64,000 nucleotides of DNA from Agelas oroides (GCA_949130485.1 OX422185.1:17487011-17551010); one strand, 5' to 3'; counted from the stretch's first letter, positions 1 through 9,901 are shown. Numbers and translations are program-made. The notes: generated from the sequence alone by a model not told the origin.

Positions 1-38
1 GTCTGTGAAAATCGCGAAAATTTGCACCCAGCGGTATC
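1..38. repeat. Fragment of CGCGAAAA foldback family
   Basis: The first bases carry the motif GAAAATCGCGAAAAT, which recurs inside the foldback element at 11,957-12,097. The window edge cuts this copy, so its left end is not visible. Confidence 0.5.
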
Positions 39-39
39 A

Positions 40-382
40 TGTAACTGCAGTGTTTACACAAACTGCACTCACTAGCTTTATCATGTTTTACCTTGGCTTA
101 TCAGAGGTGAGGTGAGTAACCACTTTCTAGGACATCCCTATAGAGCTTTTTCATGTGACATCATCAATGTGGAGTAACGTGAACTAAGAGAAACATTGAT
201 GAGTAGCGGACACCACATCTGGATGCAAATTATACTCTCAAAGAACAGTATAAAACACAGACAAGGCAGGCTGTTCACAGACAACAGAGGGTGCCAGAGC
301 TTGTCATAAGCTACCTCAAGGCAAGCCAGGCTTCTCAGAGCCACTGCTAGCCTCATGGCTTGAGTGCGATTTCTACATAATA
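40..382. repeat. Rep-A dispersed repeat, copy 1
   Basis: This stretch aligns by eye, with few changes, to 17,390-17,760 and 28,530-28,890. Shared landmarks are GTGTTTACACAAACTGCACT, TATCAGAGGTGAGGTGAGTA and GACAACAGAGGGTG. In all three copies it runs directly into an HVC cassette on the minus strand, so the two probably belong to one longer non-autonomous element. No coding potential is seen. Confidence 0.75.
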
Positions 383-574
383 GTATTCATGGCTTAGTTC
401 AGCTCAGTCTATTATTCATGGATGACATCACTAAAACCCACAAGTGTTAGGTTCACTGAGTGGTTTATAAAGAAGACCGAAGGAGACTTCGAGATGCCGT
501 ATTTGCAGTCCTTCACATCCTTGGGAGCCGATTCAAATTTGAGAATTTTTGGAAGGCTCGATAATTGAGCCTAA
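383..574 (-). repeat. HVC cassette 1
   Basis: Reading the minus strand, it has the left palindrome (554-572, with one substitution), TTCCAAAAATTCTC, a variable core, TTTATAAA, and CCTAACACTTGTGGGTTTTAG. It is closest to cassettes 3 and 6, which share the core edges but differ over about 25-38 bp in the middle. Confidence 0.85.
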
Positions 575-627
575 ATATTATAATTTCAACTGATTGTAAT
601 TTGAGCAAATGCATGGGATCAAGTAGC

Positions 628-3337
628 TGGGAAGCAGTGATAATATTAGAAGCACGTAGGGTGGGAGGCAGTGATAATATTAGAAGCACGTAGGGTGGGA
701 GGCAGTGATAATATTAGAAGCACGTAGGGTGGGAGGCAGTGATAATATTAGAAGCACGTAGGGTGGGAGGCAGTGATAATATTAGAAGCACGTAGGGTGG
801 GAGGCAGTGATAATATTAGAAGCACGTAGGGTGGGAGGCAGTGATAATATTAGAAGCACGTAGGGTGGGAGGCAGTGATAATATTAGAAGCACGTAGGGT
901 GGGAGGCAGTGATAATATTAGAAGCACGTAGGGTGGGAGGCAGTGATAATATTAGAAGCACGTAGGGTGGGAAGCAGTGATAATATTAGAAGCACGTAGG
1001 GTGGGAAGCAGTGATAATATTAGAAGCACGTAGGGTGGGAGGCAGTGATAATATTAGAAGCACGTAGGGTGGGAGGCAGTGATAATATTAGAAGCACGTA
1101 GGGTGGGAAGCAGTGATAATATTAGAAGCACGTAGGGTGGGAGGCAGTGATAATATTAGAAGCACGTAGGGTGGGAGGCAGTGATAATATTAGAAGCACG
1201 TAGGGTGGGAAGCAGTGATAATATTAGAAGCACGTAGGGTGGGAGGCAGTGATAATATTAGAAGCACGTAGGGTGGGAGGCAGTGATAATATTAGAAGCA
1301 CGTAGGGTGGGAGGCAGTGATAATATTAGAAGCACGTAGGGTGGGAAGCAGTGATAATATTAGAAGCACGTAGGGTGGGAGGCAGTGATAATATTAGAAG
1401 CACGTAGGGTGGGGAAGCAGTGATAATATTAGAAGCACGTAGGGTGGGGAAGCAGTGATAATATTAGAAGCACGTAGGGTGGGGAAGCAGTGATAATATT
1501 AGAAGCACGTAGGGTGGGAAGCAGTGATAATATTAGAAGCACGTAGGGTGGGAAGCAGTGATAATATTAGAAGCACGCAGGGTGGGGAGGAAGTGATAAT
1601 ATTAGAAGCACGTAGGGTGGGAAGCAGTGATAATATTAGAAGCACGTAGGGTGGGAAGCAGTGATAATATTAGAAGCACGTAGGGTGGGGAAGCAGTGAT
1701 AATATTAGAAGCACGTAGGGTGGGGAAGCAGTGATAATATTAGAAGCACGTAGGGTGGGGAAGCAGTGATAATATTAGAAGCACGTAGGGTGGGGAAGCA
1801 GTGATAATATTAGAAGCACGTAGGGTGGGAAGCAGTGATAATATTAGAAGCACGTAGGGTGGGGAAGCAGTGATAATATTAGAAGCACGTAGGGTGGGAA
1901 GCAGTGATAATATTAGAAGCACGTAGGGTGGGAAGCAGTGATAATATTAGAAGCACGTAGAGTGGGGAAGCAGTGATAATATTAGAAGCACGTAGGGTGG
2001 GAGGCAGTGATAATATTAGAAGCACGTAGGGTGGGGAAGCAGTGATAATATTAGAAGCACGTAGGGTGGGAGGCAGTGATAATATTAGAAGCACGTAGGG
2101 TGGGGAAGCAGTGATAATATTAGAAGCACGTAGGGTGGGGAAGCAGTGATAATATTAGAAGCACGTAGGGTGGGAAGCAGTGATAATATTAGAAGCACGT
2201 AGGGTGGGAAGCAGTGATAATATTAGAAGCACGTAGGGTGGGAAGCAGTGATAATATTAGAAGCACGTAGGGTGGGGAAGCAGTGATAATATTAGAAGCA
2301 CGTAGGGTGGGAAGCAGTGATAATATTAGAAGCACGTAGGGTGGGAAGCAGTGATAATATTAGAAGCACGTAGGGTGGGAGGCAGTGATAATATTAGAAG
2401 CACGTAGGGTGGGGAAGCAGTGATAATATTAGAAGCTGGGAGGCAGTGATAATATTAGAAGCACGTAGGGTGGGGAAGCAGTGATAATATTAGAAGCACG
2501 TAGGGTGGGAAGCAGTGATAATATTAGAAGCAAGTAGGGTGGGGAAGCAGTGATAATATTAGAAGCACGTAGGGTGGGGAAGCAGTGATAATATTAGAAG
2601 CACGTAGGGTGGGGAAGCAGTGATAATATTAGAAGCACGTAGGGTGGGAAGCAGTGATAATATTAGAAGCACGTAGGGTGGGGAGGAAGTGATAATATTA
2701 GAAGCACGTAGGGTGGGGAAGCAGTGATAATATTAGAAGCACGTAGGGTGGGAAGCAGTGATAATATTAGAAGCACGTAGGGTGGGGAAGCAGTGATAAT
2801 ATTAGAAGCACGTAGGGTGGGGAAGCAGTGATAATATTAGAAGCACGTAGGGTGGGGAAGCAGTGATAATATTAGAAGCACGTAGGGTGGGAAGCAGTGA
2901 TAATATTAGAAGCACGTAGGGTGGGAAGCAGTGATAATATTAGAAGCACGTAGGGTGGGGAAGCAGTGATAATATTAGAAGCACGTAGGGTGGGGAAGCA
3001 GTGATAATATTAGAAGCACGTAGGGTGGGGAAGCAGTGATAATATTAGAAGCACGTAGGGTGGGAAGCAGTGATAATATTAGAAGCACGTAGGGTGGGAG
3101 GCAGCGATAATATTAGAAGCACGTAGGGTGGGGAAGCAGTGATAATATTAGAAGCACGTAGGGTGGGGAGGCAGTGATAATATTAGAAGCACGTAGGGTG
3201 GGAAGCAGTGATAATATTAGAAGCACGTAGGGTGGGGAAGCAGTGATAATATTAGAAGCACGTAGGGTGGGAAGCAGTGATAATATTAGAAGCACGTAGG
3301 GTGGGGAAGCAGTGATAATATTAGAAGCACGTAGAGT
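628..3337. repeat. 34/35-bp minisatellite, about 79 copies
   Basis: The unit reads roughly GCAGTGATAATATTAGAAGC plus ACGTAGGGTGGGAG. Units near the left are mostly 34 bp (GGGAGGC). Units toward the right are often 35 bp (GGGGAAGC). The array interrupts an element whose flanks (GCATGGGATCAAGTAGCTG on the left, TCAAGCACCAAAGTA on the right) are adjacent apart from one partial unit or a foldback insertion at 11,918-12,140. Long open frames across the array on the minus strand follow from the repeat and are not genes. Confidence 0.97.
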
Positions 3338-3674
3338 CAAGCACCAAAGTATAGCCTTGTGGGCCAGCTGCCAGGAAATAATGGAAAAATATGGCTGTCT
3401 TGCGAGACTAATTTGGAAGATGATTTTTGAATTCTTCTCTGAATTGTGAGCAATTGCTGGACTATAAAAGCATAATGAAAGCGTTAAGGATATGGTTTCA
3501 AAAGCATAATTAGACCATTTCATTAGCAGTGAAGCATAGCATAACATATCAAAAAGTTCAGTCCATAAACAGACATTTCAATTAAACCATCAAAGGATGT
3601 AATAACTTCCACTTTGGTTTCAGCATCAGCTAACTTTCTTCCAACATGGCACTGTAATCTGTTCTTGCTTTGTG
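3338..3674. repeat. Right half of the element hosting the minisatellite
   Basis: It matches 12,127-12,365 and 43,830-44,035 (GCACCAAAGTAGCCTTGTGG, GCAATTGCTGGACTATAAAA, GTGAAGCATAGCATAA). The end (AGCATCAGCTAACTTTCTTC) recurs at 12,762 and 44,860. No gene is seen. Confidence 0.7.
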
Positions 3675-3910
3675 AGGCTGAATGGAGCCTTCCAAAAATT
3701 TTCTGTAACTGCCCCGGGAAAAAGGCGTAGTAGACCATTCTGACCCGTGGTAGTAGAAGCCTGTGGTAGTAGAAGCCTTGCTCTTGTTCTTAGTTTATAA
3801 AGCACTCCGCGAACCTAACACTTGTGGGGTTTAGAGGATGTCAGCCATGAATACTGATATGAATAATAAACTGGCCATGAATATACTCAGCTAGCCATGA
3901 ATACTAGCTA
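3675..3910 (+). repeat. HVC cassette 2
   Basis: The left palindrome is degenerate (AGGCTGAATGGAGCC). The long core contains a direct repeat, GTGGTAGTAGAAGCC twice in a row, before GTTTATAAAGCACTCC and CCTAACACTTGTGGGG. Direct repeats inside cores recur in cassettes 4, 12, 20 and 21. Confidence 0.85.
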
Positions 3911-4055
3911 TGACCAATCTCGGCAATCTGCTGCATTTACAGATTGGCTACACAGTCCTGGTTACACACTCGCATGACTCTTCCCAAATGTCAAGGGTGG
4001 ATAATGTGATCAATATGTCAGCGTTGTTTAATTTCTTCATAAATTGTTAGCATTG
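3911..4055. repeat. Body following HVC cassette, ends before CA array
   Basis: Shared with 45,160-45,500 and 40,800-40,925: GGCTACACAG, ATGACTC, CCAAATGTCAAGGGTGG, then AAATTGTTAGCAT directly before the dinucleotide run. The same order of parts at several loci suggests one composite element. Confidence 0.6.
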
Positions 4056-4198
4056 CCCCCCCCCCCCACACACACACACATGCACACAGCACACACACAT
4101 GCACATGCACACACACACACACACATGCACACACACACACACACACACATGCACACAGCACACACACATGCACACACACACACGCACACACACGCACG

Positions 4199-4262
<64 letters not shown>

Positions 4263-4266
4263 ACAC
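4056..4266. repeat. C-run and (CA)n microsatellite
   Basis: A 12-bp C run is followed by imperfect CA repeats with ATGCACAC interruptions and then a pure CA tract. It abuts the tail side of a SINE at 4,267, as the CA arrays at 45,628 and 55,280 also do. Confidence 0.97.
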
Positions 4267-4444
4267 AAGTATAATTTAAACTAGAAAGCCAGACTTCAAT
4301 AGCTAGGGGGTAATTAATGTAGGCAATGGTAGGCACTCATGAAAAATGAAGAGAATAGTGAGAAATAAATTTCACAGAGAAAGATCCAGCTGAGATTCGA
4401 ACCCAAGACTTTCTGAATTCTAGTCAGATGCTCATATCACTAAG
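4267..4444 (-). repeat. tRNA-derived SINE, CA-tailed
   Basis: On the minus strand a GGTTCGAATC box B (complement at 4,394-4,403) lies downstream of a decayed box A region. It is followed by a body ending in GGCTTTCTAGTTTAAATTAT and a TG run. The head is better preserved in the related copy at 45,721-45,894. Confidence 0.7.
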
Positions 4445-4468
4445 AATATATCTTTATACCACATGTGG

Positions 4469-4719
4469 CAGTCCCGTGTAGAAATCGAAGGTTATTCCGT
4501 TGCGTATTTCGATCGCACCGCTGCGTTCAAAGCGCCGTATCGCTGAACTTCCTTTAAGGGCGGGGCTCATACGCGCTTCATAGACTCGTTAGCTATTTAC
4601 GCATCTACGAAGCGCGTATGAGCCCCGCCCTTAACGGAAGTTCAGCGATACGGCACTTTGAACGCAGTGATGCGATCGAAATATGCAACGGAATAACCTT
4701 CGATTTCTACACGGGACTG
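4469..4719. mobile_element. 251-bp foldback element with ~111-bp arms
   Basis: The ends are CAGTCCCGTGTAGAAATCGA and its complement. The arms run about 4,469-4,579 and 4,609-4,719 with a few mismatches, around a loop of about 29 bp. I see no clear target duplication. Decayed relatives with GGGGCTCA(C/T)A and GTGTATGAGCC occur at 26,700, 47,510 and 57,170. Confidence 0.85.
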
Positions 4720-4740
4720 TCACACATATAACATTACTTT

Positions 4741-5105
4741 GTACGTATTTCATTGGAGGAACAGTGGGTAATCGAAAGGTGAAATTCATCCTTTTCCAGT
4801 CAAAAAGCAGCAGCAATGCACAACAACACTAGCCAGGTCAATTTGAAATTTCAAAATGCAATACCGGAAACAGAAACCAGTAGTAGTAGCTCGCAGTGCA
4901 CACTGCATTAGCTACGTCCGTCTATGCAAAAATGCCTTGTAATAACCTTTGGTGAAGTATTACACGAACTTTCTTACCTCAAATATGCATAGTGCTTGTG
5001 GCTGTGCCTCTCAAACTCCACAAGTACACTCCATTAGCTCACATGAAGCTTGCTCCAGGGTGGGCGCTCATTCAAGTAAACTTTGACCCTATACATGCAA
5101 GAAAT
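4741..5105. repeat. Dispersed repeat shared with 41.1 and 51.9 kb
   Basis: The stretch GCATAGTGCTTGTGGCTGTG to CAAGTAAACTTTGACCCTAT matches 41,275-41,390 and 52,025-52,135. Within this locus a block starting GAAAGGTGAAA(T/C)TCATCC occurs twice (about 4,775 and 5,108), a local direct duplication of about 100 bp. Confidence 0.65.
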
Positions 5106-5271
5106 TGGAAAGGTGAAACTCATCCTTTTCCAGTCAAAAGCAGCAACAACACACAACACTAGCCATGTTGATTCAAAATTCAAAAATACAATACCACAAA
5201 CAGAACCACTTAGATAACCCGCCCACGCACTATAGTCTATACCATAGTAAAGGTGGTGCATATAACAAATC

Positions 5272-5378
5272 ATACTACCCGAGACCGAGGTCAGAGGAAG
5301 TTTGCAGCAGATACCCTTCACCTTCGGCTCGGGGTATATCTGCTGCAAACTTCCTCTGACCTGGGTCTCGGGTAGTAT
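5272..5378. mobile_element. 107-bp hairpin element, loop rich in CTCGGG
   Basis: Arms of about 41 bp start ATACTACCCGAGACC and are inverted with only small mismatches around a loop CCCTTCACCTTCGGCTCGGG. The loop resembles that of the hairpin at 8,075-8,185, whose arms are unrelated. Confidence 0.85.
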
Positions 5379-5450
5379 ATTCACCTCCTTACTATATAAC
5401 ATATACACAGCTAGGTATATGCATGCACAGAGTAAGCCCTGCCCACACAA

Positions 5451-5745
5451 GGACTTCGGAGATAATCTAATTCCGGACAAAATGCACCTATCAATGTTGT
5501 GCCCCACTACCCCTAGTACGGGCTATAGTGAGGCAAGGTGGGGATTTAACTAATTAAACATAAGTAATCCCCCACCTTTCGGGAGGGGATTTGATTATAG
5601 GGGATGCCCTACATAGTGGGGCAATTGATGGAATTTGACACACACAGTGCAGCTATGCAGTATACGGAAAACAGAGGTAATCAAATTTCCCACTATGGGG
5701 CAGTCTGTTTCCCTCTACCCATACGGGGGTGGTGGGACATATAAT
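5451..5745. repeat. Rep-B dispersed repeat
   Basis: Marked by AATGTTGTGCCCCACTACCC, CAGTGCAGCTATGCAGTATA and CAGTCTGTTTCCCTCTACCC. Other copies or fragments lie at 6,551, 24,125, 25,190, 37,885, 39,890 (inverted), 40,179, 48,555, 50,855, 58,215 and 60,535. No protein is encoded. Confidence 0.8.
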
Positions 5746-6190
5746 TGCCGAGCGCCTTAGCGCGAGGCTACTAATCGTGCAGTGTAGTCAGTTTGCGTTT
5801 GTATATATGTATATATATCCGTCACACTTTAATTGCGTGGGCGCAGCTTCTGTGGTCTCGTCCCCAGACTACTAGCCACGTGGTACTGGTCCGACAAGGA
5901 GGTGATCGACGTGTGAAAAAGATCGTGTGAGAGCCGAAATGGAGCAGGGGCAGTCCAAGCGTGATCATGCTAGAGAGCGAAGACGGAAACAAAGGGACAC
6001 TGCATCAGAAGAGAGTAAGGCAAAGGAGAAAGAGTTTGACAGATTAAGGAAGAAGTGATGTATACTGGGAGAGTCTAGTGGAGACAGGTTATGTTAACAA
6101 CTACTACCTTGGAAATACACTTCATCGGCGACAAGTAAGCTAGTAGCAAATTGTTTTGTAGTTTGCCATGAAGGACTGAGTGCATGCACA
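5746..6190. repeat. Element carrying a small charged ORF
   Basis: It begins near TATAATTGCCGAGCGCCTTA and is homologous to 48,848-49,470 and 58,508-59,125. Those copies extend further and stop at a shared point, GCATGCGTATTCCTAGTT. This copy breaks off after ACTTCATCGGCGACAA. The superfamily is not identified. Confidence 0.6.
5939..6058 (+). CDS. 39-aa Arg/Lys/Glu-rich ORF, likely remnant of a transposon protein
   Basis: ATG to TGA gives a highly charged peptide with the core RARERRRKQRDTASEESKAK. It is probably helical and resembles STPR-type charged repeats seen in some transposon and nuclear proteins (inference). The same reading frame is open at 49,051-49,170 and 58,710-58,829, with upstream in-frame codons there, so it may be the truncated end of a longer exon. 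Differences between this copy and the 49-kb copy mostly change amino acids (E/G, H/R, K/E, F/S), so I see no sign of purifying selection. Confidence 0.35.
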   Translation: MEQGQSKRDHARERRRKQRDTASEESKAKEKEFDRLRKK

Positions 6191-6550
6191 CGTCATTACA
6201 CAATAAAAGTAGGGATGCAACTGCCCCCTTTGCGTCAATGCTTGCCACACCTATTTGGAGTTACTATTGACCAGATTATTCACTCTTGCAAGTAAAATCC
6301 ATAAGCTTGCTAAAATGCCCTCTCTCCTTTTTCTACACTACAGTTGGGTCTCAAGCGAGGAAGGGTCACACTCAAATTTTCAAATAATGTTGACTGTACA
6401 CCTTGTGGTTCACTCACACAAGGTCAACAATATCGACAATGACTGTTGTAGCTATTCAGATCTAGAATACATTATACTTGTAGCTGCACGTCATGTAGGC
6501 ATTCTAATATTAACCATTTAATTGCTGGCATCAACCAATTTGGATCCAAT
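6191..6550. other. No gene recognised
   Basis: A unique-looking stretch. Its last 90 bases (CTTGTAGCTGCACGTCATGT, TTAATTGCTGGCATCAACCA) are the standard lead-in to Rep-B seen at 25,120, 48,485 and 50,790. Nothing else is supported. Confidence 0.5.
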
Positions 6551-6650
6551 GGACTTCAGAGATAATCTAATTCCGGACAAAATGCACCTATCAATGTTGT
6601 GCCCCACTACCCCTAGTACGGGCTATAGTGAGGCAAGGTGGGGATAGAAT
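6551..6650. repeat. Rep-B fragment beside the Tc1/mariner element
   Basis: Repeats 5,451-5,550 almost exactly and stops at GGCAAGGTGGGGAT, about 33 bp before the transposon end. The remaining half of Rep-B is not found on the other side of the transposon, so this is a truncated copy and not an interrupted one. Confidence 0.7.
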
Positions 6651-6684
6651 GACAATGTCACTGGTCATGTATCATAAGGAAATA

Positions 6685-6711
6685 CTGTTGATTTCAACTC
6701 CCTTTGAACAC
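6685..6711 (+). repeat. Left terminal inverted repeat
   Basis: A 27-bp end after TA, differing from the right end at two positions. Homology does not continue inward beyond GAACAC. Confidence 0.88.
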
Positions 6712-6866
6712 AAGATTATTTCATCGTTCAGCATTCGTTGTCAGGTAAGTGGGCGTAATCGAATTAACCAACCGCAAGCCCGCCATTTTGGGACCACGTG
6801 CATTTCAACGTTGAGTACAGAGAGCTGCGGAGTTTTTGCCACCTAGGAGGAAACGCATTGGAAAGT

Positions 6867-7061
6867 ATGGATGGCTACCTACGTGGCCCCAACTACTTCA
6901 CTGTCAACGAGGGGTCCGGTTATCAGGTGATTTCTCCCCACAGCCTGGTTTATCCGCCGATGATGCCGCCCGGAATACCCACACCTGGATACCCCTACCA
7001 ACCGTGGGCGCCGCCCAGAGTAATCGGTTCAAGCGAGAGAGGCGACATTCGTGCTGAGCAG
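6867..7061 (+). CDS. Accessory gene, exon 1 (Pro/Gly/Tyr-rich)
   Basis: The chosen ATG at 6,867 has A at -3 and G at +4. An upstream in-frame ATG at 6,798 is possible but less favoured. The exon encodes 65 residues rich in Pro, Gly and Tyr (for example PPMMPPGIPTPGYPYQPWAP), low complexity and probably disordered. It ends at GAGCAG before GTTGGT, phase 0, and joins in frame to VEPIAPTVDG of exon 2. Without that splice the frame stops 24 bases later. The exon border is inferred from splice consensus only. Confidence 0.6.
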
Positions 7062-7505
7062 GTTGGTGTTTGCTCTAAATACTAGCATAAATAGTAGCAT
7101 AGTTGGACAGTACTACTCTACTGTGACAATAGATGACTGAGTCCGAGAAACTTCGAGGGCCCGAGGTAGAATGCGTAGATCCCGTTGGTTGGACGAAGCG
7201 TCTACATGTACATGTATCTAGAACATGTCAATAAAATGTACAGTTTCTTTCTTTACCACAAAACTTGCTATTTTTTATTTGCATGATGTCGATCTAGGCA
7301 CAAAAGGTAAACACAACATAATTGATTATGTCATGGGCACAAACACAGGAGTCAAGTGCCCACGTACCTACAAAGGCATGAAATCTGTTTGCTACAACAA
7401 CCATAAATCGCAAACTAGACTGGTCTGCAAGGGTACAGTATTAATTTGTGTCCTTGCAGTGTTTGTGTGCTCACTCCAATTAAAGCACCCCTCTACTATG
7501 CACAG

Positions 7506-7855
7506 GTTGAGCCTATCGCCCCAACAGTGGATGGACTCACACCAAATGATTCACCATCAATACTTGACGATGATGGGGATGTGCAGTACTCATATATTGT
7601 TAAAGTTCTAGATGGTGATGGCAAGAAAGGGTACAAAGTTCACAAACTCCGTACAAGTAAACACTTCACTTCATGTATGGAAATTAAAGACCAGTTGCAG
7701 GAGTCCCTTAAAGAACACATTTCGTGTGATAAGTTTGATATAGGCTATATTGAAGCTGGCCGGCAGGGTGTACGAGGGAAAATGAGGTGGATTTTCAGTT
7801 CAGAGGACATTAATGATATATATACTCCACTTCACCCTTGTTTCTGTGGCAACAG
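7506..7855 (+). CDS. Accessory gene, exon 2 (possible ubiquitin/PB1-like fold)
   Basis: It starts after CTATGCACAG and ends at GGCAACAG before GTGGGT, both good splice sites. The 116 codons give an acidic lead (SILDDDGD) and a block YSYIVKVLDGDGKKGYKVHK to KMRWIFSSEDINDIY. The alternating strand-helix-strand pattern and the acidic SSEDINDIY end recall PB1 or other ubiquitin-like folds; this is inference from pattern, not a confirmed match. It is not recognised as any transposase or integrase part. Confidence 0.6.
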
Positions 7856-8074
7856 GTGGGTATTATTTTCCATATACTGACAGGAAGTTGTAGATTCTGT
7901 AGATTCTGTTCCATATACCACAGGAAGTTGTAAAATGATGTTTCCTATAAGCTACCTTGTTTAGAGTGTAAATTACTTTACATGTTTACTAATAACATAC
8001 CTTGTTTACAGTGAAAACTACCATGTGTATTTACTAATAACGACAAGGACCAATCAGAGTGGAGAATATAACAG

Positions 8075-8185
8075 ATAAACCACAGTAGACAGGGATTTAT
8101 GGTCCATAAACAACCCTTGCCCTCGGGCTGCGCCCTCGGGCTCGGGTGGTTTATGGACCATAAATCCCTGTCTACTGTGGTTTAT
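8075..8185. mobile_element. 111-bp perfect hairpin inside intron 2
   Basis: Perfect 37-bp arms (8,075-8,111 and 8,149-8,185; outer end ATAAACCACAGTAGACAGGG) enclose a loop with CCCTTGCCCTCGGGCTGCGC and CTCGGGCTCGGG. It sits in the predicted intron between exons 2 and 3 of the accessory gene, so it is a secondary insertion or fold that splicing would remove. Confidence 0.9.
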
Positions 8186-8216
8186 CTATTACGTACAAAT
8201 CATACAAGTCTGCTAG

Positions 8217-8691
8217 TAAAACAGAAATTATACTGTGGTGTGATGGACGAAAGCAGATTTCAGGGGAAAAAAGGCCATCCCCTGCTACAGAAGAAAATGA
8301 GGGCAGCAGTAAAAAATCGTGAACACCATGTGGGGATGCAATCCGTAAAGCAATGGATGAAGTGACCATAATCTACCAAAAATTAGATGAGAAACATCAT
8401 GGAGCATATTCCCCTGAACAATTAAAGGTGTGGGCACACTTAATCAGCAATGGTTCACACACATCATACGATACAGCTCCTAATAAGAGATTTTTTCACG
8501 GAAGAAAGAATCCTGGTACCAGTCACGTGAAGGATTCAAATGAATTCTCACCTGCCAAACGATGCAACTTGAGATCACAGTACGTTGTGCAGCTAAAAGA
8601 TTTACATGCACTGTATGAGAGTGGAGCCCTAAGCAAACAGGAATTTGAAGATCAGAAAGCGAAAATCATGGAACAACTGAACGAACTGTAG
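8217..8691 (+). pseudogene. Accessory gene, last exon with SHOCT-like C-terminus and in-frame stop
   Basis: The frame that matches exon 2 phase gives SGEKRPSPATEENEGSSKKS, then TGA at 8,320-8,322, then TPCGDAIRKAMDEVTIIYQK and 100 more residues to the stop at 8,691. The last 35 residues (SQYVVQLKDLHALYESGALS, KQEFEDQKAKIMEQLNEL) fit the SHOCT pattern of a short helix, a G-x-(I/L)-(T/S) turn and EEFxxxKxKIL. SHOCT is an established short C-terminal helical module. The stop either makes this copy a pseudogene or is removed by a 42-bp intron (8,309-8,350, GT...AG, frame-neutral) that lacks a good pyrimidine tract. The start at 8,217 is a guess from phase. Confidence 0.5.
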
Positions 8692-8765
8692 GACTTGTAT
8701 AATCATTATACTGAAATGTGAGTGATGATTAATCTGTACAGTCCAAGTTACAAAATTATAGATTG

Positions 8766-9773
8766 TCATTGACCATAACCACAGTGTTTAGCCCAAGCTA
8801 GACAGTCTTCCGATGTGATAGCATTGAAAGCAGCAGTAATCACTGGTCCAGGATCTGGAATAGCATTTATAGTTTCAATGTGTTGTTTGAGGTAGTATTT
8901 AATTTTGGAAAACAATAGCTCAATAGGAGTGAGGTCTGGACTGTATGGGGGGAGAAAGAGTAGCAGTACACCAGTCTCTCTAAATAGCTCCTTTACTTCT
9001 TCTACACGATGTACTGAACAATTGTCCATAACAACGACTGAATGGGAGTTTGTTCCATCAAATGGCTGTAAGTTGGGTAAGAGACTCCCACGAACAAATT
9101 CAAAAAATATACTAGAATCAACGGTTTGCTGGGTTTGTTTAACAGCAACAATTCTATCGGAGGACATTGCGGCAATGCATGAGATGCGCCTCTTCCGGAT
9201 CAATAATTGTGTGCATGTTGGTGTCATCCTTCGGAGGGCATAGCCAACTTTACGTACTGCATCACAGTGAGAACAACCACATTCATCTATCCAAACAAAT
9301 TTGTCCAAGGAAAAGAAGCATAATACTTCTGCAACAAACTGTGCTCTTAGGTCTTCACATCTCTGTAATGCAATGTGCTGGATTTTCTTCCTAGTGTAAC
9401 CATGCCTCTTGAGCACACGACAAATAGTTGAATTGGAAACTAAGGTTCCAGTACTTGAGTGTATATATATGCATAACTCACTCAGGTACATGTCAGGGTG
9501 AACAGCTAGCACCCCAAGGATGAAGATTTCGTGGTATTCATCTAGCACTCTCTCTCTCTCTCTGGGTACTTCCTTACTAATATCCCCAGTTGCTTCAAAT
9601 TTCTGCCAAATGTTGTGTACAGTACCAACTGATATATTCAAATTTTTGGCTATGTCTCGGTAGGGCTTTTCCTGAGCAATTCGTTGCCACACAATCCTCC
9701 AGCGTAAATCATCAGAGTAGGCCGTTTTTCTTCCAGGTTCAGCGCTAAAAGCCATCTCGAGAGCTACACTCAT
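8766..9773 (-). CDS. Tc1/mariner (IS630-type) DD34E transposase
   Basis: An intact 335-aa frame, full length for the family. Residues about 15-65 form a paired-like helix-turn-helix (YRDIAKNLNISVGTVHNIWQ). Residues about 95-135 form a second HTH (YLSELCIYIH, STICRVLKRHGYTRKK). The catalytic triad is visible: D in VWIDECG (about residue 163), D in VVVMDNCSVH (about 250) and E in SPDLTPIELLF, with 34 residues between the last two, hence DD34E. The protein cuts and joins the transposon ends at TA. The start chosen is the first Met; a second Met six residues later (MAFSAEPGRK) is equally possible. No stop or frameshift is seen, so activity is possible. It converges on the accessory gene 74 bp away. 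Confidence 0.93.
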   Translation of the reverse strand: MSVALEMAFSAEPGRKTAYSDDLRWRIVWQRIAQEKPYRDIAKNLNISVGTVHNIWQKFEATGDISKEVPRERERVLDEYHEIFILGVLAVHPDMYLSELCIYIHSSTGTLVSNSTICRVLKRHGYTRKKIQHIALQRCEDLRAQFVAEVLCFFSLDKFVWIDECGCSHCDAVRKVGYALRRMTPTCTQLLIRKRRISCIAAMSSDRIVAVKQTQQTVDSSIFFEFVRGSLLPNLQPFDGTNSHSVVVMDNCSVHRVEEVKELFRETGVLLLFLPPYSPDLTPIELLFSKIKYYLKQHIETINAIPDPGPVITAAFNAITSEDCLAWAKHCGYGQ

Positions 9774-9901
9774 GCGTTTGAAACTCGCGCGCGAAAACGT
9801 ATGCTCACGCGTCGACTGTGGGCGTGAAGCTGCATAATTGAAAACCTGTCAAGTGGCCACTTATGGAAGCCAAGGAAATTTGCTTACTATGTAGAGCTTC
9901 C

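Noticed and set aside
628-3337. CRISPR-like array
   Set aside because: No unique spacers: the whole unit repeats head to tail, which is a minisatellite, in a metazoan genome.
1740-3547. Minus-strand open frames repeating LRASNIITASPPYVLLILS
   Set aside because: They arise from translating the 34/35-bp minisatellite; no start context and units shift frame with length.
8099-8365. 88-codon frame across the hairpin at 8,075-8,185
   Set aside because: Runs through an inverted repeat in a predicted intron and is out of frame with the accessory gene exons.
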